NCBI RefSeq assembly: GCF_963169125.1
Contig: NC_084802.1
Span: 36,354,607-36,418,606 of the forward strand
Source: Humulus lupulus
Lineage: Eukaryota; Streptophyta; Magnoliopsida; Rosales; Cannabaceae
DNA: 64,000 nucleotides
Direction of reading: 5' to 3'
Below the pieces are notes generated by a model. The model was given only the letters and a program-made list of their open reading frames with translations. It ran no database searches and was not told the DNA's origin. The first letter of the stretch is position 1. Every line of letters begins with the position of its first letter. Positions 11,901 to 26,349 of the stretch are shown here, piece after piece. The translations under genes and the position numbers were made by a program.

Positions 11901-13904
11901 TAGTGTAGGCCATAATTATGCCAATGAATTAAATTTCCCAATTCTCAATACCATATTTATAATATTTGAAAAAAAAAACACAATAATTAACCCTATATTG
12001 TTGTAGCCTAAATTAATAATAAAAAATATATTTTTAAATAAAAATTAATTATTTGCCAAATGCTAGGATATATATAGTCTTTGAGTCTTTCAATTTGAAG
12101 GGGTGCATTAACAATTCCCACTTCTCAATACCATATTTAAGATGTGCAATTATTTTGTATTTTTAATTCTAAAAAATTTCAATAATAATTGTAAACCACA
12201 TTGGCATAGCCGAAATTAGGGTTTGTATATTAATAAATTTTACACATCTAACTATAATTTTTGAAATTAGGGTTTAGATAGTTGGTTATTGTCTTTGAAT
12301 ATGAAGAGGTGCATTTAATATTTAACGTATATTCAATATTTAATTATTCAAACTAACTATTAGTGTAGGCCATAATTATGCAAATGAATTAAATTTCCCA
12401 ATTCTCAATACCATATTTATAATCTTTCAAAAAAAAACCCCATAATTTACCCTATATTGTTGTAGCCGAAATTAATGATAAAAAATATATTTTTATATAA
12501 TATTTAATTATTTACCAAATGCTAGGATATATAAATTCTTTGAGTCTTTCAAATTGAAGAGGTTCATTAACATTTCCCACTTCTTAATACCATATTTAAG
12601 ATGTGCAATTATTTTGTATTTTTAATGCTAAAAAATTTCAATATTAATTGTAAACCACATTGGCATAGCCGAAATTAGGGTTTGTATATTAATAAATTTT
12701 ACACACCTAATTATAATTTTTGAAATTAGGGTTTAGATAGTTGGTTATTGTCTTTGAATATGAAGAGGTGCATTTAATATTTAACGTATATTCAATATTT
12801 AATTGTTCAAACTAACTATTAGTGTAGGCCATAATTATGCCAATGAATTAAATTTCCCAATTCTCAATACTATATTTATAATATTTGAAAAAAAAAACAC
12901 AATAATTAACCCTATATTGTTGTAGCCTAAATTAATAATAAAAAATATATTTTTATATAAAAATTAATTATTTGCGAAATGCTAGGATATATATAGTCTT
13001 TGAGTCTTTCAATTTGAAGAGGTGCATTAACAATTCCCACTTCTCAATACCATATTTAAGAAGTGCAATTATTTTGTATTTTTAATTCTAAAAAATTTCA
13101 ATAATAATTGTAAACCACATTGGCATAGCCGAAATTAGGGTTTGTATATTAATAAATTTTACACATCTAACTATAATTTTTGAAATTAAGGTTTAGATAG
13201 TTGGTTATTGTCTTTGAATATGAATAGGTGCATTTAATATTTAACGTATATTCAATATTTAATTGTTCAAACTAACTATTAGTGTAGGCCATAATTATGC
13301 CAATGAATTAAATTTCCCAATTCTCAATACCATATTTAAAATATTTGAAAAAAAAAACACAATAATTAACCCTATATTGTTGTAGCCTAAATTAATAATA
13401 AAAAATATATTTTTATATAAAAATTAATTATTTGCCAAATGCTAGGATCTATATAGTCTTTGAGTCTTTCAATTTGAAGAGGTGCATTAACAATTCCCAC
13501 TTCTCAATACCATATTTAAGATGTGCAATTATTTTGTATTTTTAATTCTAAAAAATTTCAATAATAATTGTAAACCACATTGGCATAGCCGAAATTAGGG
13601 TTTGTATATGAACAAATTTTACACATCTAACTATAATTTTTGAAATTAGGGTTTAGATAGTTGGTTATTGTCTTTGAATATGAAGAGGTGCATTTAATAT
13701 TTAACGTATGTTCAATATCTAATTATTCAAACTAACTATTAGTGTATGCCATAATATTGCAAATGAATTAAATTTCCCAATTCTCAATACCATATTTATA
13801 ATCTTTGAAAAAAAAACCCAATAATTTACCCTATATTGTTGTAGCCGAAATTAATGATAAAAAATATATTTTTATATAATAATTAATTATTTACCAAATG
13901 CTAG
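8965..13904. repeat. 11-monomer higher-order block, copy 2
   Basis: Near-perfect repeat of 3906-8845 at offset 5059, immediately after it. Shared marks at the start include GATAGTAGTTTATTG (about 4007 and 9063) and the unusual GTATATTTAATATTT (about 4051 and 9110). The match ends around 13905, where copy 2 reads ATATAAATTC and copy 1 has the chimeric TATATATAGTC. Adjacent copies with almost no divergence imply a recent unequal exchange, or possibly an assembly artefact. Confidence 0.87.
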
Positions 13905-14705
13905 GATATATAAATTCTTTGAGTCTTTCAGATTGAAGAGGTGCACTAACAATTCCCACTTCTTAATACCATATTTAAGATGTGCAATTATTTTGTATTT
14001 TTAATGCTAAAAAATTTCAATATTAATTGTAAACCACATTGGCATAGCCAAAATTAGGGTTTGTATATTAATAAATTTTACACATCTAATTATAATTTTT
14101 GAAATTAGGGTTTAGATAGTTGGTTATTGTATTTGAATATGAAGAGGTGCATTTAATATTTAACGTATATTCAATATTGAATTGTTCAAACTAACTATTA
14201 GCGTAGGCCCTAATTATGCAAATGAATTAAATTTTCCAATTCTCAATACCATATTTATAATCTTTGAAAAAAAAACCCAATAATTAACCCTATATTGTTG
14301 TAGCCAAAATTAATGATAAAAAATATATTTTTATATAATAATTAATTATTTTCCAAATGCTAGGATATATATATTCTTTGAGTCTTTCAAATTGAAGAGG
14401 TGCATTAACAATTCCCACTTCTCAATACCATATTAAAGAAGTGCAATTATTTTGTATTTTTAATGCTAAAAAATTTCAATATTAATTGTAAACCACATTG
14501 GCATAGCCGAAATTAGGGTTTGTATATTAATAAATTTTACACATCTAATTATAATTTTTGAAATTAGGGTTTAGATAGTTGGTTAAATTCTTTGAATATG
14601 AAGAGGTACATTTAATATTTAACGTATATTCAATATTTAATTATTCAAACTAACTATTAGTGTAGGCCATAATTATGCAAATGAATTAAATTTCCCAATT
14701 CTCAA
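13225..14705. repeat. Three-monomer block shared with 32557-34036 (offset ~19331)
   Basis: Anchors 13459, 13918 and 14377 match 32791, 33249 and 33708. Shared private variants are GGATCTATATAG, GTATGTTCAATATCTAATT, the odd ATAATATTGCAAATG, AGGTGCACTAAC, AAGAAGTGC and GGTTAAATTCTTTG. The offset slips from 19332 to 19331 because the far copy lost one A in GCCGAATTAATG (33178). Since 8300-8700 holds the same first unit, this haplotype now exists in at least three places. The stretch 13905-14440 links the 11-monomer block to the next higher-order repeat. Confidence 0.8.
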
Positions 14706-17662
14706 TTCCATATTTATAATCTTTGAAAAAAAACACAATAATTAACCCTATATTGTTGTAGCCGAAATTAATGATAAAAAATATATTTTTATATAATAAT
14801 TAATTATGTACCAAATGCTAGGATATATATATTCTTTGAGTCTTTCAAATTGAAGAGGTGCATTAAAAATTCCCACTTCTTAATACCATATTTAAGATGT
14901 GCAATTATTTTGTATTTTTAATTCTAAAAAATTTCAATAATAATTGTAAACCACATTGGCATAGCCGAAATTAGGGTTTGTATATTAATAAATTTTACAC
15001 ATCTAATTATAATTTTTGAAATTAGGGTTTAGATAGTTGGTTATTGTCTTTGAATATGAAGAGGTGCATTTAATATTTAACGTATATTCAATATTTAATT
15101 GTTCAAACTAACTATTAGTGTAGGCCCTAATTATGCAAATGAATTAAATTTTCCAATTCTCAATACCATATTTATAATCTTTGAAAAAAAAACCCAATAA
15201 TTAACCCTATATTTTTGTAACCGAAATTAATGATAAAAAATATATTTTTATAGAATAATTAATTATTTACCAAATGCTAGGATATATATATAGTCTTTGA
15301 GTCTTTCACTTTGAAGATGTGCATTAACAATTCCCACTTTTCAATACCATATTTAAGATGTGCAATTATTTTGTATTTTTAATGCTAAAAAATTTCAATA
15401 TTAATTGTAAACCACAATTGGCATAGCCGAAATTAGGGTTTTTAATATTAATAAATTTTACACATCTAATTATAATTTTTGAAATTAGGGTTTAGATAGT
15501 AGGTTATTGTCTTTGAATATGAAGAGGTGCATTTAATATTTAACGTATATTCAATATTTAATTGTTCAAACTAACTATTAGTGTAGGCCATAATTATGAA
15601 ATGAATTAAATTTTCCAATTCTCAATACCATATTTATAATATTTGAAAAAAAACACAATAATTAACCCTATATTGTTGTAGCCGAAATTAATGATAAAAA
15701 ATATATTTTTATATAATAATTAATTATTTACCAAATGCTAGGATATATATATTCTTTGAGTCTTTCAAATTGAAGAGGTGCATTAAAAATTCCCACTTCT
15801 TAATACGATATTTAAGATGTGCAATTATTTTGTATTTTTAATGCTAAAAAATTTCAATATTAATTGTAAACCACATTGGCATAGCCAAAATTAGGGTTTG
15901 TATATTAATAAATTTTACACATCTAATTATAATTTTTGAAATTAGGGTTTAGATAGTTGGTTATTGTATTTGAATATGAAGAGGTGCATTTAATATTTAA
16001 CGTATATTCAATATTTAATAGTTCAAACTAACTATTAGTGTAGGCCCTAATTATGCAAATGAATTAAATTTCCCAATTCTCAATACCATATTTATAATCT
16101 TTGAAAAAAAAACCCAATAATTAACCCTATATTTTTGTAGCCGAAATTAATGATAAAAAATATATTTTTATAGAATAATTAATTATTTACCAAATGCAAG
16201 GATATATATATAGTCTTTGAGTCTTTCACTTTGAAGATGTGCATTAACAATTCCCACTTCTCAATACCATATTTAAGATGTGCAATTATTTTGTATTTTT
16301 AATGCTAAAAAATTTCAATATTAATTGTAAACCACAATTGGCATAGCCGAAATTAGGGTTTTTAATATTAATAAATTTTACACATCTAATTATAATTTTT
16401 GAAATTAGGGTTTAGATAGTAGGTTATTGTCTTTGAATATGAAGAGGTGCATTTAATATTTAACGTATATTCAATATTTAATTGTTCAAACTAACTATTA
16501 GTGTAGGCCATAATTATGCCAATGAATTAAATTTTCCAATTCTCAATACCATATTTATAATATTTGAAAAAAAACACAATAATTAACCCTATATTGTTGT
16601 AGCCGAAATTAATGATAAAAAATATATTTTTATATAATAATTAATTATTTACCAAATGCTAGGATATATATATTCTTTGAGTCTTTCAAATTGAAGAGGT
16701 GCATTAAAAATTCCCACTTCTTAATACGATATTTAAGATGTGCAATTATTTTGTATTTTTAATGCTAAAAAATTTCAATATTAATTGTAAACCACATTGG
16801 CATAGCCAAAATTAGGGTTTGTATATTAATAAATTTTACACATCTAATTATAATTTTTGAAATTAGGGTTTAGATAGTTGGTTATTGTATTTGAATATGA
16901 AGAGGTGCATTTAATATTTAACGTATATTCAATATTTAATAGTTCAAACTAACTATTAGTGTAGGCCCTAATTATGCAAATGAATTAAATTTCCCAATTC
17001 TCAATACCATATTTATAATCTTTGAAAAAAAAACCCAATAATTAACCCTATATTTTTGTAGCCGAAATTAATGATAAAAAATATATTTTTATAGAATAAT
17101 TAATTATTTACCAAATGCTAGGATATATATATAGTCTTTGAGTCTTTCACTTTGAAGATGTGCATTAACAATTCCCACTTCTCAATACCATATTTAAGAT
17201 GTGCAATTATTTTGTATTTTTAATGCTAAAAAATTTCAATATTAATTGTAAACCACAATTGGCATAGCCGAAATTAGGGTTTTTAATATTAATAAATTTT
17301 ACACATCTAATTATAATTTATGAAATTAGGGTTTAGATAGTAGGTTATTGTCTTTGAATATGAAGAGGTGCATTTAATATTTAACGTATATTCAATATTT
17401 AATTGTTCAAACTAACTATTAGTGTAGGCCATAATTATGCAAATGAATTAAATTTTCCAATTCTCAATACCATATTTATAATCTTTGAAAAAAAAACCCA
17501 ATAATTAACCCTATATTTTTGTAACCGAAATTAATGATAAAAAATATATTTTTATAGAATAATTAATTATTTACCAAATGCTAGGATATATATATAGTCT
17601 TTGAGTCTTTCACTTTGAAGATGTGCATTAACAATTCCCACTTCTCAATACCATATTTAAGA
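14440..17662. repeat. 7-monomer higher-order repeat, copy 1 (3223 bp)
   Basis: Unit order from anchor 14835 is A B A B A B B, with spacings 461, 459, 461, 460, 461, 463, 458. Diagnostic marks are GGTTAAATTCTTTG (14581), AATTATGTACC (14804), TTTTTGTAACCG (15214), a TTTAATAGTTC pair and AATTTATGAAATT (17316). Single-copy differences from copies 2 and 3 include CCACTTTTCAAT (15336) and TGCAAGGAT (16196). The start lies between the AAGAAGTGC at 14437, not shared, and the first shared variant. Confidence 0.85.
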
Positions 17663-20600
17663 TGTGCAATTATTTTGTATTTTTAATGCTAAAAAATTTC
17701 AATATTAATTGTAAACCACATTGGCATAGCCGAAATTAGGGTTTGTATATTAATAAATTTTACACATCTAATTATAATTTTTGAAATTAGGGTTTAGATA
17801 GTTGGTTAAATTCTTTGAATATGAAGAGGTACATTTAATATTTAACGTATATTCAATATTTAATTATTCAAACTAACTATTAGTGTAGGCCATAATTATG
17901 CAAATGAATTAAATTTCCCAATTCTCAATTCCATATTTATAATCTTTGAAAAAAAACACAATAATTAACCCTATATTGTTGTAGCCGAAATTAATGATAA
18001 AAAATATATTTTTATATAATAATTAATTATGTACCAAATGCTAGGATATATATATTCTTTGAGTCTTTCAAATTGAAGAGGTGCATTAAAAATTCCCACT
18101 TCTTAATACCATATTTAAGATGTGCAATTATTTTGTATTTTTAATTCTAAAAAATTTCAATAATAATTGTAAACCACATTGGCATAGCCGAAATTAGGGT
18201 TTGTATATTAATAAATTTTACACATCTAATTATAATTTTTGAAATTAGGGTTTAGATAGTTGGTTATTGTCTTTGAATATGAAGAGGTGCATTTAATATT
18301 TAACGTATATTCAATATTTAATTGTTCAAACTAACTATTAGTGTAGGCCCTAATTATGCAAATGAATTAAATTTTCCAATTCTCAATACCATATTTATAA
18401 TCTTTGAAAAAAAAACCCAATAATTAACCCTATATTTTTGTAACCGAAATTAATGATAAAAAATATATTTTTATAGAATAATTAATTATTTACCAAATGC
18501 TAGGATATATATATAGTCTTTGAGTCTTTCACTTTGAAGATGTGCATTAACAATTCCCACTTCTCAATACCATATTTAAGATGTGCAATTATTTTGTATT
18601 TTTAATGCTAAAAAATTTCAATATTAATTGTAAACCACAATTGGCATAGCCGAAATTAGGGTTTTTAATATTAATAAATTTTACACATCTAATTATAATT
18701 TTTGAAATTAGGGTTTAGATAGTAGGTTATTGTCTTTGAATATGAAGAGGTGCATTTAATATTTAACGTATATTCAATATTTAATTGTTCAAACTAACTA
18801 TTAGTGTAGGCCATAATTATGAAATGAATTAAATTTTCCAATTCTCAATACCATATTTATAATATTTGAAAAAAAACACAATAATTAACCCTATATTGTT
18901 GTAGCCGAAATTAATGATAAAAAATATATTTTTATATAATAATTAATTATTTACCAAATGCTAGGATATATATATTCTTTGAGTCTTTCAAATTGAAGAG
19001 GTGCATTAAAAATTCCCACTTCTTAATACGATATTTAAGATGTGCAATTATTTTGTATTTTTAATGCTAAAAAATTTCAATATTAATTGTAAACCACATT
19101 GGCATAGCCAAAATTAGGGTTTGTATATTAATAAATTTTACACATCTAATTATAATTTTTGAAATTAGGGTTTAGATAGTTGGTTATTGTATTTGAATAT
19201 GAAGAGGTGCATTTAATATTTAACGTATATTCAATATTTAATAGTTCAAACTAACTATTAGTGTAGGCCCTAATTATGCAAATGAATTAAATTTCCCAAT
19301 TCTCAATACCATATTTATAATCTTTGAAAAAAAAACCCAATAATTAACCCTATATTTTTGTAGCCGAAATTAATGATAAAAAATATATTTTTATAGAATA
19401 ATTAATTATTTACCAAATGCTAGGATATATATATAGTCTTTGAGTCTTTCACTTTGAAGATGTGCATTAACAATTCCCACTTCTCAATACCATATTTAAG
19501 ATGTGCAATTATTTTGTATTTTTAATGCTAAAAAATTTCAATATTAATTGTAAACCACAATTGGCATAGCCGAAATTAGGGTTTTTAATATTAATAAATT
19601 TTACACATCTAATTATAATTTTTGAAATTAGGGTTTAGATAGTAGGTTATTGTCTTTGAATATGAAGAGGTGCATTTAATATTTAACGTATATTCAATAT
19701 TTAATTGTTCAAACTAACTATTAGTGTAGGCCATAATTATGCAAATGAATTAAATTTTCCAATTCTCAATACCATATTTATAATCTTTGAAAAAAAAACC
19801 CAATAATTAACCCTATATTTTTGTAGCCGAAATTAATGATAAAAAATATATTTTTATAGAATAATTAATTATTTACCAAATGCTAGGATATATATATAGT
19901 CTTTGAGTCTTTCACTTTGAAGATGTGCATTAACAATTCCCACTTCTCAATACCATATTTAAGATGTGCAATTATTTTGTATTTTTAATGCTAAAAAATT
20001 TCAATATTAATTGTAAACCACAATTGGCATAGCCGAAATTAGGGTTTTTAATATTAATAAATTTTACACATCTAATTATAATTTTTGAAATTAGGGTTTA
20101 GATAGTAGGTTATTGTCTTTGAATATGAAGAGGTGCATTTAATATTTAACGTATATTCAATATTTAATTGTTCAAACTAACTATTAGTGTAGGCCATAAT
20201 TATGCCAATGAATTAAATTTTCCAATTCTCAATACCATATTTATAATATTTGAAAAAAAACACAATAATTAACCCTATATTGTTGTAGCCGAAATTAATG
20301 ATAAAAAATATATTTTTATATAATAATTAATTATTTACCAAATGCTAGGATATATATATTCTTTGAGTCTTTCAAATTGAAGAGGTGCATTAAAAATTCC
20401 CACTTCTTAATACGATATTTAAGATGTGCAATTATTTTGTATTTTTAATGCTAAAAAATTTCAATATTAATTGTAAACCACATTGGCATAGCCAAAATTA
20501 GGGTTTGTATATTAATAAATTTTACACATCTAATTATAATTTTTGAAATTAGGGTTTAGATAGTTGGTTATTGTATTTGAATATGAAGAGGTGCATTTAA

Positions 20601-21348
20601 TATTTAACGTATATTCAATATTTAATAGTTCAAACTAACTATTAGTGTAGGCCCTAATTATGCAAATGAATTAAATTTCCCAATTCTCAATACCATATTT
20701 ATAATCTTTGAAAAAAAAACCCAATAATTAACCCTATATTTTTGTAGCCGAAATTAATGATAAAAAATATATTTTTATAGAATAATTAATTATTTACCAA
20801 ATGCTAGGATATATATATAGTCTTTGAGTCTTTCACTTTGAAGATGTGCATTAACAATTCCCACTTCTCAATACCATATTTAAGATGTGCAATTATTTTG
20901 TATTTTTAATGCTAAAAAATTTCAATATTAATTGTAAACCACAATTGGCATAGCCGAAATTAGGGTTTTTAATATTAATAAATTTTACACATCTAATTAT
21001 AATTTATGAAATTAGGGTTTAGATAGTAGGTTATTGTCTTTGAATATGAAGAGGTGCATTTAATATTTAACGTATATTCAATATTTAATTGTTCAAACTA
21101 ACTATTAGTGTAGGCCATAATTATGCAAATGAATTAAATTTTCCAATTCTCAATACCATATTTATAATCTTTGAAAAAAAAACCCAATAATTAACCCTAT
21201 ATTTTTGTAACCGAAATTAATGATAAAAAATATATTTTTATAGAATAATTAATTATTTACCAAATGCTAGGATATATATATAGTCTTTGAGTCTTTCACT
21301 TTGAAGATGTGCATTAACAATTCCCACTTCTCAATACCATATTTAAGA
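17663..21348. repeat. Higher-order repeat, copy 2, expanded to 8 monomers (3686 bp)
   Basis: Unit order from anchor 18058 is A B A B B A B B, the pattern of copies 1 and 3 with one extra type B monomer. The added unit gives the anchors 19439 and 19902 (463 bp apart). The unit ending near 19740 carries GCAAATGAATTAAATTTT, while the following one carries GCCAATGAATTAAATTTT. The extra unit therefore looks like a B monomer copied from elsewhere in the repeat, not a slip of its neighbour. All other marks, including GTAACCG, AATAGTTC and AATTTATGAAATT (21001), are kept. Confidence 0.85.
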
Positions 21349-24300
21349 TGTGCAATTATTTTGTATTTTTAATGCTAAAAAATTTCAATATTAATTGTAA
21401 ACCACATTGGCATAGCCGAAATTAGGGTTTGTATATTAATAAATTTTACACATCTAATTATAATTTTTGAAATTAGGGTTTAGATAGTTGGTTAAATTCT
21501 TTGAATATGAAGAGGTACATTTAATATTTAACGTATATTCAATATTTAATTATTCAAACTAACTATTAGTGTAGGCCATAATTATGCAAATGAATTAAAT
21601 TTCCCAATTCTCAATTCCATATTTATAATCTTTGAAAAAAAACACAATAATTAACCCTATATTGTTGTAGCCGAAATTAATGATAAAAAATATATTTTTA
21701 TATAATAATTAATTATGTACCAAATGCTAGGATATATATATTCTTTGAGTCTTTCAAATTGAAGAGGTGCATTAAAAATTCCCACTTCTTAATACCATAT
21801 TTAAGATGTGCAATTATTTTGTATTTTTAATTCTAAAAAATTTCAATAATAATTGTAAACCACATTGGCATAGCCGAAATTAGGGTTTGTATATTAATAA
21901 ATTTTACACATCTAATTATAATTTTTGAAATTAGGGTTTAGATAGTTGGTTATTGTCTTTGAATATGAAGAGGTGCATTTAATATTTAACGTATATTCAA
22001 TATTTAATTGTTCAAACTAACTATTAGTGTAGGCCCTAATTATGCAAATGAATTAAATTTTCCAATTCTCAATACCATATTTATAATCTTTGAAAAAAAA
22101 ACCCAATAATTAACCCTATATTTTTGTAACCGAAATTAATGATAAAAAATATATTTTTATAGAATAATTAATTATTTACCAAATGCTAGGATATATATAT
22201 AGTCTTTGAGTCTTTCACTTTGAAGATGTGCATTAACAATTCCCACTTCTCAATACCATATTTAAGATGTGCAATTATTTTGTATTTTTAATGCTAAAAA
22301 ATTTCAATATTAATTGTAAACCACAATTGGCATAGCCGAAATTAGGGTTTTTAATATTAATAAATTTTACACATCTAATTATAATTTTTGAAATTAGGGT
22401 TTAGATAGTAGGTTATTGTCTTTGAATATGAAGAGGTGCATTTAATATTTAACGTATATTCAATATTTAATTGTTCAAACTAACTATTAGTGTAGGCCAT
22501 AATTATGAAATGAATTAAATTTTCCAATTCTCAATACCATATTTATAATATTTGAAAAAAAACACAATAATTAACCCTATATTGTTGTAGCCGAAATTAA
22601 TGATAAAAAATATATTTTTATATAATAATTAATTATTTACCAAATGCTAGGATATATATATTCTTTGAGTCTTTCAAATTGAAGAGGTGCATTAAAAATT
22701 CCCACTTCTTAATACGATATTTAAGATGTGCAATTATTTTGTATTTTTAATGCTAAAAAATTTCAATATTAATTGTAAACCACATTGGCATAGCCAAAAT
22801 TAGGGTTTGTATATTAATAAATTTTACACATCTAATTATAATTTTTGAAATTAGGGTTTAGATAGTTGGTTATTGTATTTGAATATGAAGAGGTGCATTT
22901 AATATTTAACGTATATTCAATATTTAATAGTTCAAACTAACTATTAGTGTAGGCCCTAATTATGCAAATGAATTAAATTTCCCAATTCTCAATACCATAT
23001 TTATAATCTTTGAAAAAAAAACCCAATAATTAACCCTATATTTTTGTAGCCGAAATTAATGATAAAAAATATATTTTTATAGAATAATTAATTATTTACC
23101 AAATGCTAGGATATATATATAGTCTTTGAGTCTTTCACTTTGAAGATGTGCATTAACAATTCCCACTTCTCAATACCATATTTAAGATGTGCAATTATTT
23201 TGTATTTTTAATGCTAAAAAATTTCAATATTAATTGTAAACCACAATTGGCATAGCCGAAATTAGGGTTTTTAATATTAATAAATTTTACACATCTAATT
23301 ATAATTTTTGAAATTAGGGTTTAGATAGTAGGTTATTGTCTTTGAATATGAAGAGGTGCATTTAATATTTAACGTATATTCAATATTTAATTGTTCAAAC
23401 TAACTATTAGTGTAGGCCATAATTATGCCAATGAATTAAATTTTCCAATTCTCAATACCATATTTATAATATTTGAAAAAAAACACAATAATTAACCCTA
23501 TATTGTTGTAGCCGAAATTAATGATAAAAAATATATTTTTATATAATAATTAATTATTTACCAAATGCTAGGATATATATATTCTTTGAGTCTTTCAAAT
23601 TGAAGAGGTGCATTAAAAATTCCCACTTCTTAATACGATATTTAAGATGTGCAATTATTTTGTATTTTTAATGCTAAAAAATTTCAATATTAATTGTAAA
23701 CCACATTGGCATAGCCAAAATTAGGGTTTGTATATTAATAAATTTTACACATCTAATTATAATTTTTGAAATTAGGGTTTAGATAGTTGGTTATTGTATT
23801 TGAATATGAAGAGGTGCATTTAATATTTAACGTATATTCAATATTTAATAGTTCAAACTAAATATTAGTGTAGGCCCTAATTATGCAAATGAATTAAATT
23901 TCCCAATTCTCAATACCATATTTATAATCTTTGAAAAAAAAACCCAATAATTAACCCTATATTTTTGTAGCCGAAATTAATGATAAAAAATATATTTTTA
24001 TAGAATAATTAATTATTTACCAAATGCTAGGATATATATATAGTCTTTGAGTCTTTCACTTTGAAGATGTGCATTAACAATTCCCACTTCTCAATACCAT
24101 ATTTAAGATGTGCAATTATTTTGTATTTTTAATGCTAAAAAATTTCAATATTAATTGTAAACCACAATTGGCATAGCCGAAATTAGGGTTTTTAATATTA
24201 ATAAATTTTACACATCTAATTATAATTTATGAAATTAGGGTTTAGATAGTAGGTTATTGTCTTTGAATATGAAGAGGTGCATTTAATATTTAACGTATAT

Positions 24301-24571
24301 TCAATATTTAATTGTTCAAACTAACTATTAGTGTAGGCCATAATTATGCAAATGAATTAAATTTTCCAATTCTCAATACCATATTTATAATCTTTGAAAA
24401 AAAAACCCAATAATTAACCCTATATTTTTGTAACCGAAATTAATGATAAAAAATATATTTTTATAGAATAATTAATTATTTACCAAATGCTAGGATATAT
24501 ATATAGTCTTTGAGTCTTTCACTTTGAAGATGTGCATTAACAATTCCCACTTCTCAATACCATATTTAAGA
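21349..24571. repeat. 7-monomer higher-order repeat, copy 3 (3223 bp)
   Basis: Unit order from anchor 21744 is A B A B A B B, with spacings 461, 459, 461, 460, 461, 463 as in copy 1. Marks recur: GGTTAAATTCTTTG (21490), AATTATGTACC (21712), GTAACCG (22127 and 24430) and AATTTATGAAATT (24225). One private substitution is AACTAAATATTAGTG at about 23860. After about 24620 the next unit reads ACAATTGGC where copies 1 and 2 read ACATTGGC, so the regular repeat stops here. Confidence 0.84.
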
Positions 24572-26349
24572 TGTGCAATTATTTTGTATTTTTAATGCTA
24601 AAAAATTTCAATATTAATTGTAAACCACAATTGGCATAGCCGAAATTAGGGTTTTTAATATTAATAAATTTTACACATCTAATTATAATTTTTGAAATTA
24701 GGGTTTAGATAGTAGGTTATTGTCTTTGAATATGAAGAGTTGCATTTAATATTTAACGTATATTCAATATTTAATTATTCAAACTAACTATCAGTGTAGG
24801 CCCTAATTATGCAAATGAATTAAATTTTCCAATTCTCAATACCATAATTGTAATATTTGAAAAAAAAAACACAATAATTAACCCTATATTTTAGTAGCCG
24901 AAATTAATGATAAAAAATATATTTTTATATAATAATTAATTATTTACCAAATGCTAGGATATATATATAGTCTTTGAGTCTTTCACTTTGAAGATGTGCA
25001 TTAACAATTCCCACTTCTCAATACCATATTTTAGATGTGCAATTATTTTGTATTTTTAATGCTAAAAAATTTCAATATTAATTGTAAACCACAATAGGCA
25101 TAGCCGAAATTAGGGTTTGTATATTAATAAATTTTATACTGCTAATTATAATTTTTGAAATTAGGGTTTAGATAGTAGGTTATTGTCTTTGAATATGAAG
25201 AGTTGCATTTAATATTTAACGTATATTCAATATTTAATTATTCAAACTAACTATTAGTGTAGGCCATAATTATGCAAATGAATTAAATTTCCCAATTCTC
25301 AATTCCATAATTATAGTATTTGAAAAAAAACACAATAATTAACCCTATATTGTTGTAGCCGAAATTAATGATAAAAAATATATTTTTATATAATAATTAA
25401 TTATTTACCAAATGCTAGGATATATATATTCTTTGAGTCTTTCAAATTGAAGAGGTGCATTAAAAATTCCCACTTCTTAATACGATATTTAAGATGTGCA
25501 ATTATTTTGTATTTTTAATGCTAAAAAATTTCAATATTAATTGTAAACCACATTGGCATAGCCAAAATTAGGGTTTGTATATTAATAAATTTTACACATC
25601 TATCTATAATTTTTGAAATTAGGGTTTAGATAGTTGGTTATTGTCTTTGAATATGAAGAGGTGCATTTAATATTTAACGTATATTCAATATTTAATTATT
25701 CAAACTAACTATTAGTGTAGGCCATAATTATGCAAATGAATTAAATTTCCCAATTCTCAATACCATATTTATAATCTTTCAAAAAAAAACCCAATAATTT
25801 ACCCTATATTGTTGTAGCCGAAATTAATGATAAAAAATATATTTTTATATAATAATTAATTATGTACCAAATGCTAGGATATATATAGTCTTTGAGTCTT
25901 TCAATTTGAAGAGGTGCATTAACAATTCCCACCTCTCAATACCATATTTAAGATGTGCAATTATTTTGTATTTTTAATGCTAAAAAATTTCAATATTAAT
26001 TGTAAACCACATTGGCATAGCCGAAATTAGGGTTTGTATATTAATAAATTTTACACACCTAATTATAATTTTTGAAATTAGGGTTTAGATAGTTGGTTAT
26101 TGTCTTTGAATATGAAGAGGTGCATTTAATATTTAACGTATATTCAATATTTAATTGTTCAAACTAACTATTAGTGTAGGCCATAATTATGCCAATGAAT
26201 TAAATTTCCCAATTCTCAATACCATATTTAAAATATTTGAAAAAAAAACACAATAATTAACCCTATATTGTTGTAGCCTAAATTAATAATAAAAAATATA
26301 TTTTTATATAAAAATTAATTATTTGCCAAATGCTAGGATATATATAGTC
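24572..26349. repeat. Mixed units following the 7/8-monomer repeat
   Basis: About four monomers (anchors 24973, 25432, 25891 and the tail of 24509) of type B, A, C. The first has the odd CTATATTTTAGTAGCC (24885), ACAATAGGC (25092) and TATACTGCTAATT. The second has TCTATCTATAATT (25598), also seen at 31578 and 43984. The third has CCCACCTCTC (25928), common later in the window at 45.6-51.7 kb. It reads as a patchwork of unit lineages that are abundant elsewhere, and it holds nothing but satellite. Confidence 0.85.
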
